A stretch of 45,928 nt of DNA, taken from positions 1 to 45,928 of the forward strand of contig NJFT01000284.1 of assembly GCA_002221725.1 (NCBI GenBank). Reading direction: 5' to 3'. Below are positions 1-10,717 of this stretch, piece after piece; position 1 is the stretch's first letter; each line of letters begins with the position of its first letter. Both the position numbers and the translations under genes were made by a program. The notes beneath the pieces are model-generated. The model ran no database searches and had not been told where the DNA came from. It saw only the letters and a list, made by a program, of their open reading frames with translations. The stretch comes from Scedosporium boydii (taxonomy: Eukaryota; Ascomycota; Sordariomycetes; Microascales; Microascaceae).

Positions 1-13
1 TTGTTTTTGTTAG

Positions 14-47
<34 letters not shown>

Positions 48-1304
48 AACTTTTATCAATTTTTGAACTTTTCCAAGCATTCGGATGGTTCCGGGAAGGC
101 CACGAGCCCAGCTTTCCGGGTCCTGGGTTGATTCGTTGTGGGACGTCCGCATCATTACAGTTGGCCAGTCTTCATTCCTCAACATCTCGCAGCGCTCGCT
201 CTGAAACCCGAGGTGAGATGTCTGGCTCCGCTCGACCGGGTCAATTACCCCCACCATCTCCGGGGGTGTTGCTAACGTTAAAATTCTCCATGCTATCCAA
301 TAATCAGTATCTTAGCCATGCTGTCGGTGCCGGTTACATTCGATGGCTTAGGACGGACAAAAGTTGCACCATCCCCTAACGGAGTCAAAGAGGAGGAAAG
401 GTAGGCAGAGTAAAATCCATTTTCAGGTTTGAAGCTATCGCTTCTACTCCCGAACGTTGGTGTTGGCGCAGCTTGTTTGGATTTACATGCAATAGTGCCG
501 TTCCATGACGGTCAGTACCATGGGGACAGCCCTTGGAAATCAGGTCCCGGGCACTACCCAACCAATTGCCATGGGACTGAGTAAGAGGAGAGAAAGACTA
601 AATCTGACTCCCTAGTTGACGATCTAATTTGGTGGCATGCGCTAGATGTTAAATCTTGTTTTTCTAGCTCGTCTGTAGCCTGTGGTTGTGATGGCTGGCT
701 TCCATATCATCATGAGTCGTCTAAATCGAGCCTCCCTGTTAGTACGCCAAATTTGGACAGTTTTTCTATGCCTTAACTCCGAAGAAAAGCTTTCGATGGA
801 ATCTAGAGCGCTAATATTGGTGAATATGGTATTGTCTCCCTCATCCTGATCTGGGAACCTAATGCCCAGTCCGCTGTCCGTCTAAAGTTGTCGCAGTCTC
901 TCCTGGGCAAAGAGGAGAAAGCCCGCCTGTATCTCGGGGTTCTGTATGCCTGCTGCGGTCTGTTGAATGGGGGATTCCAGTCCGCCTAGTCGAGCATGTC
1001 CATGGCTGCCTATTCTACCTTGCGTGAATGAATTTCCAACTTGATAGTTCTATTACTGGTATCGAGCAACATCCGGCCTTCATTGTCCAATGAGCCTCAT
1101 ATCTGATCCACGATTCCTTCTTTGATTTCTAATCCTTGAAGGTTGTGCTGAGGACATATGTGAAGTTGCCAGGGGAAAAAAGTGATCACTCGTCTTACAG
1201 ACTTACTACAAGCTTGGTAAACTATGAGTCACAAAATATCATGGATTTCATTCGCGAAATCGTCTGGGCCGAAGCATCTTTCACCTAGTAGATTAGAAAT
1301 CCGG

Positions 1305-1332
1305 GCTCACGCCCCGCGGGTCCCGCGTGAGC
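1305..1332. promoter_or_regulatory. GC-rich inverted repeat upstream of the SnoaL-like gene
   Basis: A perfect 8-bp inverted repeat, GCTCACGC and GCGTGAGC, flanks a 12-nt centre that itself contains the palindrome CCCGCGGG. It lies about 240 bp before the SnoaL-like start codon. It could be a dyad bound by a dimeric regulator or simply a hairpin. No binding protein can be assigned from sequence. Confidence 0.4.
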
Positions 1333-1435
1333 ATTGGCTTCCAACGAGGGAGATACTGGACGAACGGCAGTCAGCCTTACGCGTCAATGAGGCATAAAAC
1401 ACCTCGATGAACGAGTGCTTAGACAGCCATTTCCC

Positions 1436-1444
1436 TATATATAA
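1436..1444 (+). promoter_or_regulatory. TATA-like box of the SnoaL-like gene
   Basis: The sequence TATATATAA lies 128 bp upstream of the ATG at 1572, a reasonable core-promoter distance for a fungal gene. Position and motif are the only support. Confidence 0.4.
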
Positions 1445-1571
1445 TGATGCTAGCTTTCATATGTCAACATCTCAACTTACAAGGGCAACAGTTCCGTTAA
1501 CTACATTTTCCCACGCTCTACTGGAATCTACTGCCTATTCTCTTCACCACTGACCTAACATTTACCATCCA

Positions 1572-2059
1572 ATGTCGTCCATTCTTGAGGATCGGGCTTC
1601 AGCCCTTATCAACTCATACAACTCTGGCAACATCGAAGCAATAATGGACCTCTTTGCCGAGGATGTTAGAGTCAGCGACTTTTGTGAGTGGATATGCGGG
1701 GCATCCTCTACATATAGCCAACTTACACTCTCGTGCTAGTGATGCGTGCGATCGATCTCGACAAGGCTGGTACCCGGCCCTTTTTTGGCGGGTTCGTCAC
1801 AGATAACGAGAATGTCACTTTCTACACACGGGGCGTGACTGGATCACGCGAGTTCGTTGCCCATGAGATGACCATCGAGTTTCGGTCTGGCGGGGATATT
1901 GAATCGATCGGAATCGTCAAGGGCCAGTCAATCCGTCTCGTGGGTGTGTCCGTGCAGTCCTGGCGAAAGGAGAAGCAAAGCGAGGATGATGATGTGGCTG
2001 GTGCCTGGAAGATTTTCGATATGAAGGACTACTTTTTCATCGACCGCAGTAGCACTTGA
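1572..2059 (+). CDS. SnoaL/NTF2-like small protein (two exons)
   Basis: Predicted 143-aa protein from exons 1572-1683 and 1740-2059. The 56-bp intron starts GTGAGT and ends GCTAG, and the join gives an uninterrupted frame. The N-terminus reads as the helix typical of the SnoaL-like fold: a segment ending in SGNIEAIMDLFAEDVRV, the usual 'one small catalytic cone domain' opening. It is followed by a beta-rich half with GGFVTDNENVTFYTRG and a closing strand FDMKDYFFID. SnoaL-like proteins are small cytosolic enzymes or binding proteins, including polyketide cyclases and epoxide hydrolases, and the exact reaction cannot be read here. There is no signal peptide. The MFS carrier and P450 that follow suggest a role on a small metabolite, which is inference. 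The ATG at 1572 is the first in frame and follows a TATA-like element. Confidence 0.72.
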
Positions 2060-2834
2060 CAATGCCAGCTTTTTTTAACATCAAATGATTAGCTAGTTTG
2101 GTGGGGGAGGGATAGGTGGGATGTGGTCGGGGAGTAGGCAAAGGGCATCGTTGGGACGGCCTGATGAGATGGCAAAATGCATCGCCTTTTCCACAAGCAT
2201 AATATCCTGTCCCATACTACTGAATATTCTCTAGATGACTTCCCATAGATGCTGGACTTGATGCGAGCGGGTAATTTCCATGGGCACATGGTTGTGGCCG
2301 GTTTCTAGTCATAGGGAATATACGGACCCGCTAGTTCGGGGCTGGGTCAATGTTTATCATTTTATTCTACCATCTCAAACTGTTGCTGGTGTTGGTCGGC
2401 AAGCCCGTCATCCTTAATATTGATATCATACACATCACTTGCATCCTGATCGAGCTGTGGGCCGGACCGCTGGACTGTTGTAGACTATAGGGTGCTTGGT
2501 CATGCTATGGAGCCGTTCCTACATGGCCTGTTTATCCAGTATTAAGACTACCACACACGAGAGTCATCTCTTTTGGCTGCTCCTTTGAATCAAACGCAGT
2601 AACTCCCAACCTTGTGGTGGTCCTGTGACATCACGATTCACGTATGGGTCAGGCCACTTCCTGAGGCTATTGATCAACATGTCCGAGTCCCACCTCTTGG
2701 CGGGCTCGAAGAAATTGATAACTTTAAAATAGCCGAGATAATCTCCATGATAACTACAAACTACAGCCATCAATCCATGCCACCGAGTAATACACATCCT
2801 TGATAGCAAGTCATCTGCTTTGTTTCTTGCGCCT
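2060..2834. other. Convergent intergenic region
   Basis: This is the space between the 3' ends of the SnoaL-like gene (plus) and the MFS gene (minus). It should contain both 3' UTRs and terminators. I see no gene. A 105-codon open frame on the minus strand (2564-2881) has no protein-like features and overlaps the MFS tail. Confidence 0.5.
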
Positions 2835-4570
2835 TTAAGGATTCCACCTAAAATCAGGGTGTCTCCAATCAAGATCTGCAATTTGCTCGTGGCTTAACCC
2901 CGCCAGAAGCTCCTCCCGTTCAGCCGGCGTCATCTGATCACGCTTCTTGTTATCTGCCTTCATCCAGAAGAGTCCCCCTATGGAAGCAATACCAATACAA
3001 CCTGATACAGCCAAGTTGAGACCATTTCCAATTGGGTAAATAGGGCCATCCCAAGGAAGGTAGGTCCATGTCGCAATCAGGCCGCCAACATAGCCCATCA
3101 TGACTGGCGAATTCTGTTAGCGCAACGGACGAAGTATTTGAATTGAGGGCAGGGAAGGCGCAAGGGAACGGATTCTCCTTACCGTTGGTCCCAATCGCCA
3201 CGCTTCGGGCTGTATCCGAAACCGTATTGGCGCTAACTTGGGCATTCGACAACGAGCCACCAAGGAATGCGCAGCTGGCGGCCAAAAACACGCCCGCATA
3301 TCTCACGTTTGGATTCTGGCTGCCAAGCAAAATGCCATAACCTGCCATGACAGTGGGAGCGCTCATGAACAAAAAGATCTGACGCGTATTGTACTTCGTA
3401 GCCATCCACGAAATCGTCAGCAAGCAAAATGCGCCGACGACATAGGGAGGTACCGTGAGGAGCTGTTGCTGGACTGTTGTTCGACCTGGGTAGATGGCTC
3501 GGATAATCGTGGGCAAGAAGAAGGAGATTCCCAAGACGACGATGTTTCCGCAGAGGAAGATGAAGGCCGTGACCAGGGTGACGGGGTTCGAGATACCGTT
3601 CTTGAGCTTCGCGAGGCTCATCTTGTCGACGACCTCGTCCTGGCCTACGCGCTCACTCACCACTCTAGCGAGGGCGAGTTCTTTTTCCTCGGCGGTGAGC
3701 CAGCGGGCGGTCGAGGGATTGTCGGTCATGAGGAAGAGGAGGATGAAACCGAGGCCGGTAGTGATGATGCCTTCGATTCCGAAAATCATGCGCCAGGCGG
3801 TGAGGGATCCGAAGTGGTCGAGACTAAGGATGGCCGAAGCGAGAAGCCCGCCGAAGGCTCCGGCGGTAGGAGTCATGATCATGTACATGCCCAGTCGGAA
3901 TGAGAGCTCTGCATGACGGTACCAACGCGAGAGGTAGTAGGCGACGCCCGGAAGCATGCCGGCCTCGAATATTCCGAGGAGGAATCGACAAGCGATGATT
4001 TGTCCTTTAGTGTGGCAGAACCCCGTGCCAATCGTGACGATGCCGAAGAAGAACGTTGTCAGGGGCAAGAACCAGCCGGGGCCCACATATTTGCAAAGTA
4101 GTACACTCGGCATCTCGCAGAGCGCGTAGGAGATGTAGAATATCGAGAGAACCATGTTGTAGTCTTGTCCCTTGAGGCCAAGGTCCTTTTCGAAGTTCGC
4201 CAGTCGCGCATTGCCTAGGGTGAAACAATTGACGCATTAGTGCGGTAGACGTCGCAGAGTCCAACAGTAACAAGACACTCACCGATGTTTGCGCGGTCGA
4301 TAAAGCAGAAGAGATACAACAAGGCGACAGGCGGCACGACGTAGCAGTCAATCTTTCGCCGAAGCTTCTTTTCTTTCTCGGCGTCCAAGTACGGCGACAC
4401 CGCTCTAGAGGGAGGTTAATTATTCGTCAGTATAGCTGCAGCGACATAAATTGGAACGCGTGGGTATCTGGGTTCCCTCACGACTCTGCTTCTTTGGCGC
4501 TCCCAGCAGCGGACACGGCGAGCACCGACTCGTACTGCTCAACGGCAGGGTTCGGCTCTTTCTCCATCAT
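2835..4570 (-). CDS. MFS transporter, Dal5/allantoate permease (anion:cation symporter) type
   Basis: Predicted 503-aa plasma-membrane carrier from four exons (4570-4482, 4404-4283, 4214-3183, 3103-2835). Introns of 77, 68 and 79 bp have GTGAGG, GTGAGT and GTAAGG donors. The sequence shows the hallmarks of the fungal ACS branch: FIDRANIGNARLANFEKDLG in the first helix-loop, FLLGIFEAGMLPGV before helix 4, SDTARSVAIGTN and then GYVGGLIATWTYLP after the last splice, and a charged C-terminal tail with the usual DWRHPDFRW-like ending. About 12 hydrophobic spans fit the family, as does the length. Dal5-family members import carboxylated compounds such as allantoate, nicotinate, biotin or phthalate-like acids with protons, but the substrate is unknown here. 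The start is the ATG pair at 4570/4567; a longer upstream frame to 4792 looks like 5' UTR. The gene is divergent from the P450 gene and may share its promoter. Confidence 0.88.
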
Positions 4571-5578
4571 TAGACTTGGGGAAATGAATGTCTCAAATTT
4601 GATGCAAAATTTGGTCAAGAAAGATGGAGAAATCAAAGCCTTTGATTGCAAGTTAGAAGCTCGATGAGGATATTCCACATTTTGGAGGAAAGCAGCCTTC
4701 ATCTCCAAGTTTATATACTCCACTCGTCCTACATCTGAGCTCGAAGGTGTCCACCAAACCCCATCAGTATCGTTTCCCCCCATTACCTGCAAGGATTAAA
4801 GTCGTCCTTAGCTTGAAATCCCAACCAGTCAAATCTCCTGCGACTCACATTTCGTCGCAATGGGTTGGATGCATGGTTGTACCAGCTTCCTTCGCCAAGG
4901 ATCCCTTTCGGTAGTTGGATATTGAACCTTCGCCCTCTTATCCTTCGAGGTGTACGGTCATCTTCTTGGCTGTGGAGCAGAGATTGCTTCCCCCAGAATT
5001 ACCCCAGATTTTACTGCAGAGTACTCCATATCTGGGGACGTCGCCAGCGATACCCCAGCTCCGCACCTCAAGCTGCAGCTAGCGTCAACGACTTGGCCAT
5101 TTTTGGATATCCTTCGGTCTTTTCCCCACATCTTAAATCTAAACTCGGTTTGCTGGACATTTGCCGAGAACGCACAAACCCAATATTTTGAGGTGGGTGG
5201 CAGACGAAGTATCCGTTAACTCCCCAAACTCCCCTAGCTCCTTCCCTTTATCTCCCCGCTCATCCTGTCCCGGCGGCCCCACTCGGACCCGAACCCGAAG
5301 AGGGCGGATGTACAGTTGTACCCTTGTAACCCCCACGAAGGAGTCGATTTGGGTAGATGCGGGCACGCACCTGATTGCTTCCCCGCAAACTCTTTTGAAG
5401 ATTTGCTTCGGGCCCGTTCGTCAAGATTTCCGGCGAAAACTCGGGACGGCAGATTGGAAATCCCGAGCAGGAAAAGGGATTTGGCATTTTAAACGAGAGA
5501 TCCCTTCTCGCCGCTGGGGCAGAAAGGTTGAGGAGACCAAATTGGGACAGGATTTCAACCAAGCCAGAGTCTATCATC
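4571..5578. other. Divergent promoter region between MFS and P450 genes
   Basis: About 1 kb separates the start of the MFS gene (minus) from the start of the P450 gene (plus). Frames here are short and lack domain character. A shared regulatory region is plausible from the arrangement. I could not pick out a specific binding site. Confidence 0.5.
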
Positions 5579-7359
5579 ATGCACGATCTTCCGTTGTCAG
5601 TCATAGTGCCAGGGCTCCTCGGGGCCGGTGCGTTTGTGTTGTCTATCTGGCGCGCCTTCTTCTCGGGTCTAGCGTCTGTTCCTGGGCCATTCCTTGCAAG
5701 GTTTACTGACCTCTGGTACACCTTCCGCATCTACTGTGGTCATTTCGAAAAGGATAGCCTCGAGCTTCACAAGAAGCACGGTACGTTTCGCTACGATCAC
5801 ACGTCCCTATAATGATGACTAGATTCCATGCTAATGTCGTCGGGTCGACAAAGGTGCCATCGTTAGATATGGCGTCAATAGGTACAGTATCTCCGATCCC
5901 ATGGCCGCTAAGATCATCTACGGCACCGGAAGCAAATTTACCAAGTCCTCGTGGTACGAAACCTGGTCAAATCCCCACCCAGACGCCTGGAACATCTTCG
6001 GAGACCGCGATCCAAAGCGCCATGCCCTCAACCGTCGTCAGTACCAGAATACCTATAGCATGTCCTCTCTCGTCAACTATGAATCATACGTCGATGACTG
6101 CGCGGACCTACTCTGCCAGAGGCTCGAGGAGATGAGTGCGAAAGATGGCTCGGATGGGGCTGGGGCCGTCAACATGGGACACTGGCTTCAATGCTACGCC
6201 TTTGACGTCATCGGGATGATTACCTACTCGAAGCGAATGGGCTTTTTGGACTTTGGAGAGGACGTCGGAGATGTGATGCGGAACCTCGAGGATCATCTCG
6301 CCTACGCCACTCTCGTGGGCGTGTATCCCTGGCTACATCCCGTCATTTTCAACATCCGCAATTGGCTTGCCGGTTCGCGAGGAAAAGGAAGGCAGTTCAT
6401 CCTCAACTTTACTCAGGATTGCATGGCTGCTCACCAAGCTAAACCCAAAGCTCAAATCGCAGAAGAGGGCTTAAAGACCAGGGACGGAGAGCAGGGAGGG
6501 ACGCTCGACTTCCTCTCTAAGTTTATGCAGAAGCACGCAGAAAACCCCGAAGTCTTCACTAGCTACCACGCGCTGGCCGGATGCACTTCGAACATGGTTG
6601 CCGGGTCCGATACCACCTCCATCAGTCTGAGCGCAATCCTGTACTACGTCCTGCGCAACCCGGACGTCCTAAAGAGGCTCCAGAAAGAAGTTGATGAGCA
6701 CTGCCCGCAGGACAAGTCCTCACCTCACATTACCTTTAGCCAAAGTCAAGACATGCCGTATTTGCAAGCCGTTATCAAAGAGGCTCTACGAATGCACCCT
6801 GCCACTGGCTTGCCGCTTGAAAGGATTGTCCCAGAGGGTGGTGTAACTATTAGCGGAGTTTTCTTCCCCGAGGGAGTATGTCTCGTACCCTCTTACCCCC
6901 TTACCCTCTTACCCTGGGATAAGAGTTTCTCGCTAATACATGACTTATTGTTCAGGTTACCGTGGGAATTAACAGCTGGGTCGAGCACAATAACAAAGCC
7001 ATATTCGGCGAGGACGCAGATGTCTTTAACCCCAATAGGTGGCTCCAAGAAGACAAGGAGAGAGTAGCCGCAATGACTCGCCACTGGATGCCGGTAAGTC
7101 TATCCAAGCCCGTAAAACAAAATACACGATAATATCCAGTATGTTCCGGTGCCTGACAGCTCTCGCTCAGTTTGGTCTCGGATCTCGAACCTGCATTGGG
7201 CGCCATATTTCAATGTTGGAGATGTCAAAGCTAGTGCCGAGACTCATTCGGGACTTTGAGATGGAGATATGCGACAATGGCCGATGGGAGACGCAGAATT
7301 ACTGGTTTGTGAAGCCGAAGAACTTTAGAGTAATGGTTCGCCCAAGGGTGAAGCCTTGA
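5579..7359 (+). CDS. Cytochrome P450 monooxygenase (pisatin-demethylase-like)
   Basis: Predicted 516-aa microsomal P450 from exons 5579-5780, 5854-6875, 6956-7093 and 7171-7359. All introns are 73-80 bp GT-AG and all joins keep frame. The protein starts with a hydrophobic anchor (about residues 5-28) and a Pro-rich hinge containing VPGPF. The I-helix oxygen motif AGSDTT lies near residue 317, the K-helix ExxR in KEALRMHP near 376, and FNPNRW gives the PERF-type motif. The heme loop FGLGSRTCIG is residues 455-464 with Cys462 as iron ligand. The heme loop is completed only by splicing at 7093/7171, so a simple frame reading splits it. All catalytic elements are present, so it should be functional. 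The overall sequence resembles fungal P450s of the pisatin demethylase group, which oxidise aromatic or phytoalexin-like compounds. Substrate assignment is not possible. It is paired with the MFS gene. Confidence 0.9.
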
Positions 7360-7867
7360 GTGTGATCAAGTTAGGGCAAGCGAGAGAAGGGTGGGTTGTA
7401 GATAGACTGTTTTTGTTTTCTAAAGATCGTCCCCCCATCAAAATAAAAGACGGAGGACGCGTGTATCCCGTTTCCGATGCGAGTATAAATACCAAGTCTG
7501 ACACGCCTACAGCCGAACCAAAAGATAGCAAACGGGCCAATTGCCCCAAATGCCGCGGCCAGCGCCATCTGACCTAAAGAGCCCCCCCTGCACACCCACC
7601 GCGCCGAGCTGCCCTACACAATATGTGATGTGCCAGTCAAAAAACCCCCGCCAAACCGTGCTGAGCGATCTGGGAGGCAACTTTAGATGCTGTCCAATGC
7701 TGAGTTTTTCTTTCTTTCTTTTCGGTACACCAAAATGGCCAGAGAGCTGATCGGTCTTGTCTATTACTACGAGAACCAGAACCTGCCTTTTGTAGGATTT
7801 CCACTTCTCAGTTGGTGTTCGCCGAACGTGTCCCTACTCCTTAGCCTCCCCATTAGCGCCCTTGTAA
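7360..7867. other. Intergenic region after P450
   Basis: It contains the P450 3' end. No gene is recognised in either strand. The region is followed by decayed ankyrin sequence belonging to the HET-A gene. Confidence 0.5.
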
Positions 7868-8299
7868 CGAGCTGCTGAACGATTGGGTCACAGCCCTTCG
7901 AAGCGGGATAGCTCAGCAGATAAACGTCAGTACCACGGTCGAGGAATAGTTCGACCAGGATATCGTCATCATCACTGACGGCGCACCAGAGAGCGTTAAC
8001 CTTTTGCTTCTGGACAGCCGATCGAGCTTATCTAATTGCGAATCTTGTCGACCGTATCAGTGTGCCCATGAAACCCTCCGTTCAGAGTTTTGATAATTGC
8101 CCAGCGGTCCGGCCTCACAGTACTTGCTAAGACATACCAGCCATCAAATATCTCGTTCAGGTTGTCCATTGTCCATCAGCAGTCTTGCCGCTGGCTCATC
8201 CCTGTTCATGGGAGCCCAAATGAGTGCATCGCGTCTTATAGCCTTTTTTGCATTGTCGGCCAACTCGACTAGTAACCTAGCGATAGCTCCGTGATTACA
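7868..8299 (-). pseudogene. Decayed ankyrin-repeat continuation of HET-A
   Basis: Reading the minus strand past the HET-A stop codon, the same frame continues to about 8144 with ankyrin-like text (HGAIARLLVELADN, then DALIWAPMNRDEPAARLLM). It then meets a TGA. Further on, in another frame near 7990-7870, ankyrin-like ALWCAVSDDDDILVELFLDRG reappears. This is therefore the remnant of at least two or three more repeats, broken by the TAA at 8300-8302, later stops and at least one frameshift. It has no coding capacity of its own. Confidence 0.65.
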
Positions 8300-10717
8300 T
8301 TAGCGGGCGGTCGCCAGCGCAGAGACAATGTCACTATCTCTATCCTCATAACTCGAGACTTTCTCACGCAACAGCCGGACTGTTGTTTCATGTCCCCCTG
8401 ACGTTGCGAGCCAGAGGGCTTTCCGGGAGCCTAAGTGCTGGTTCGCACCTTTGTCAAGTAACATCTTGACGATAGTATCAAATCCCTTCTGACTTGCAAG
8501 CTCGAGAGCCGTGCGTCTCCGATAGCCTCTCACGTCCGGGTTTGCACCCCTGTCAAGCAGTAGCTTGACAATAGTATCGTATCCACTTTCGACTGCGTGG
8601 CATAGAACCGCCCGGTGACTCTGGCCTGGGCGGAGAGTGGTGTTCGGGTTTGCACCGAACTCAAGAAGCAGCTCAACGATGGCTTCATGGCCGTTCACAG
8701 TAGAGTACCAGAGCCCAGTTCCACCATCATCATCAGGGGTGTTAGGATTTACACCACTATCGAGTAGCTGCCGAACGACGTCCACATGTCCATGGGCAGA
8801 AGCTTGGCAGAGAGGTGTTCGGCCACGTTTGCATCTCTCAATATCGGCGTGGTTTGCAAGCAACAGATTGACGACTGAGCCATGCCCGTTGGAAGCCGCA
8901 TGCCAGATAGGCGAAATTCCATCTTTGTCCTTCGACGTAGGATCAACCCAACCAGTTTCAAGTAACACGTTGACAATGCTCTCATGCCCATTCTTGGATG
9001 CGTACCACAAAGCCGACCTCCCTTCTTGATCCTTTAGATCAGGGTGAATTTTACCCGAGCTAAGAAGCATTCTAACAATGACTGCATGGCCTTCCTCTGC
9101 TGCATGGGAAAGCACTGATTGACCCTTGTCATCTATCAGATACGTTCGAGTATCTCGCCTGGACAGCAGCTGGCTAACCAATGAGACATGTCCACCACGG
9201 GCAGCGAGAGACAACAGTGTTCGTCCCCAATTATCTGAAGTGTTGATCACAACGTCGCTTCGACCTAACAGAAGCCAAACGACGTCTTCATGACCTCGGG
9301 CCGAAGCATATGCGAGGGGTGAAGATCCATTGCTATCTTTCGAGTTGATGTCGACCTCGCGAAAATTTAGTAACAACTTGACAATACGTCCATTTCCAGC
9401 TTCTGCTGCAAATGAAAGCGGAGTCCGCCCTGCGCCGTCTTTGAAATCAACTTGTATGTTGGGGAGAGCCAGGAGTCGTCTTACACCGTCTTCATCGCCC
9501 TTTGACGCGGCATGGGAGAGTGCCTGTTCAGGGGATTTATCTTCACCATTTCCGGAGACGACGCTCCTTATCAGTTTATGTTCTAGATGCATTGGCCGTA
9601 ATTCTTGGCTTGGGGAAGCGGCTCTCCACAACGAAGCGTGGTCTCGTAACCTGATACAGAGGTTTCTTGTCGGATATTGCGACGGGCTGAACTGTTTGAG
9701 ATTGATCAGGCTAAGCTCCTCAGGCATACATCTTTCAAAATATTCCAGGGTCAGGAATGAATCCTGGAGGTGGATCCCAATCAAGTGATCTTGCATGCCA
9801 ATCTCAGTACAGTTTAGAACAAGGAGGCCCACTCCCCGAGGGCCTTCGGCAATGAAAGGCGCGTCCAAATGAACCCCCTTGTTCGTTATGGTGAACGGGC
9901 TGTTGTATGGCGTGAGAAGATTCCACGAGATGATGCTCCCGGAGTGCTTGAAGGCATCAGGGCTACCAGCGAGAAGTCCACCGGAGCTGCTAGCAGGCTT
10001 AGGGTGTCTCCATGCGAAAAGGCTATGGTCATCTGAGACTTTCATAATTTCCTCTTGGAGCCTGAGAAAAGCTTTCACGCCCTCTCCGTACAGTAAAGGC
10101 ATATTGATGCCGAATATGCCCATCAAACAATAGGCCTGGTCCTCTATCCTTGTAGTTTTTCGACCCGCCGCCCACGACATCCTCTGCGCGACGCTGGCGG
10201 TCTCGAGGTGTTTGGTGCCATCCAGAATGGCTTGGGGGATTCTAGTGCGCTCCGATATGCTCTTTCTGAGGCTTGTCTTGGTGCCCAATCCTTTCCAGTC
10301 CTTGTCAAAAAATACCATGTTGGAGGGTGCCACGAGCTCCTGAAGCGTCCATCCGCGAGTGAACCATCTGCTCTGCGTGAATTGTGGCACTGATGAGATA
10401 TCGGCAAGGTACGCATAGCAGACCTCGGCTTCTTGATACCATCGATACATAGAGTTGATGGCCTCGGACAGCTCTGCGCTGCTCGACTTGTCAATGCAGC
10501 ATGCGTCTATCCAGATGTAATCGTACCCATTCTTACGGGCCACAGAGCACGAGTTCCTGACTTTACCGTAACCCTTCATATTCGCTGCTCTGCCCTGTTC
10601 CATATCCTGGAATATAACTTCTTCTTGCTCCCAGGTATGGGACAAGATAGCGTACGGGGGGATACTGTCATCTTCGAACTCTGTGAGCTCGATGCGATCG
10701 GTATCCAATAGACGCAT
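8300..10717 (-). CDS. HET-A: HET domain fused to ankyrin repeats
   Basis: Predicted single-exon protein of 805 aa. The N-terminal HET domain (about residues 20-115) has the family motifs YAILSHTW, YDYIWIDACCIDK and RWFTRGWTLQELVAP. It is followed by a linker with RIEDQAYCLMGIFGINMPLLYGEG, the typical HET-D/E subgroup extension. From about residue 405 to 795 there are 12 ankyrin repeats with the usual TPL-A-GH--IV-LLL pattern. No NACHT or other P-loop lies between the two parts, so this is HET plus ANK without the STAND engine. HET domains trigger cell death in vegetative incompatibility when activated; ankyrin arrays serve as sensors or docking surfaces. The stop is a TAA followed in the same frame by more ankyrin sequence, so the array has been shortened. 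The HET part is closely similar in plan to HET-C at 16386. Confidence 0.88.
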   Translation of the reverse strand: MRLLDTDRIELTEFEDDSIPPYAILSHTWEQEEVIFQDMEQGRAANMKGYGKVRNSCSVARKNGYDYIWIDACCIDKSSSAELSEAINSMYRWYQEAEVCYAYLADISSVPQFTQSRWFTRGWTLQELVAPSNMVFFDKDWKGLGTKTSLRKSISERTRIPQAILDGTKHLETASVAQRMSWAAGRKTTRIEDQAYCLMGIFGINMPLLYGEGVKAFLRLQEEIMKVSDDHSLFAWRHPKPASSSGGLLAGSPDAFKHSGSIISWNLLTPYNSPFTITNKGVHLDAPFIAEGPRGVGLLVLNCTEIGMQDHLIGIHLQDSFLTLEYFERCMPEELSLINLKQFSPSQYPTRNLCIRLRDHASLWRAASPSQELRPMHLEHKLIRSVVSGNGEDKSPEQALSHAASKGDEDGVRRLLALPNIQVDFKDGAGRTPLSFAAEAGNGRIVKLLLNFREVDINSKDSNGSSPLAYASARGHEDVVWLLLGRSDVVINTSDNWGRTLLSLAARGGHVSLVSQLLSRRDTRTYLIDDKGQSVLSHAAEEGHAVIVRMLLSSGKIHPDLKDQEGRSALWYASKNGHESIVNVLLETGWVDPTSKDKDGISPIWHAASNGHGSVVNLLLANHADIERCKRGRTPLCQASAHGHVDVVRQLLDSGVNPNTPDDDGGTGLWYSTVNGHEAIVELLLEFGANPNTTLRPGQSHRAVLCHAVESGYDTIVKLLLDRGANPDVRGYRRRTALELASQKGFDTIVKMLLDKGANQHLGSRKALWLATSGGHETTVRLLREKVSSYEDRDSDIVSALATAR

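Larger units (their letters stand above)
1..1571. other. Non-coding left flank with poly-T tract
   Basis: No convincing gene is seen here. Positions 16-46 are an almost pure T run. Short open frames lack recognisable protein character. A small dyad (ACCCCC / GGGGGT, 9 nt apart) sits at 247-267 and a stronger GC-rich dyad at 1305-1332. The last part is the promoter of the SnoaL-like gene. Confidence 0.6.

Noticed and set aside
4478..4792. N-terminal extension of the MFS protein up to 4792
   Set aside because: The extra text is unlike MFS leaders; the ATG at 4570 fits the family start better.
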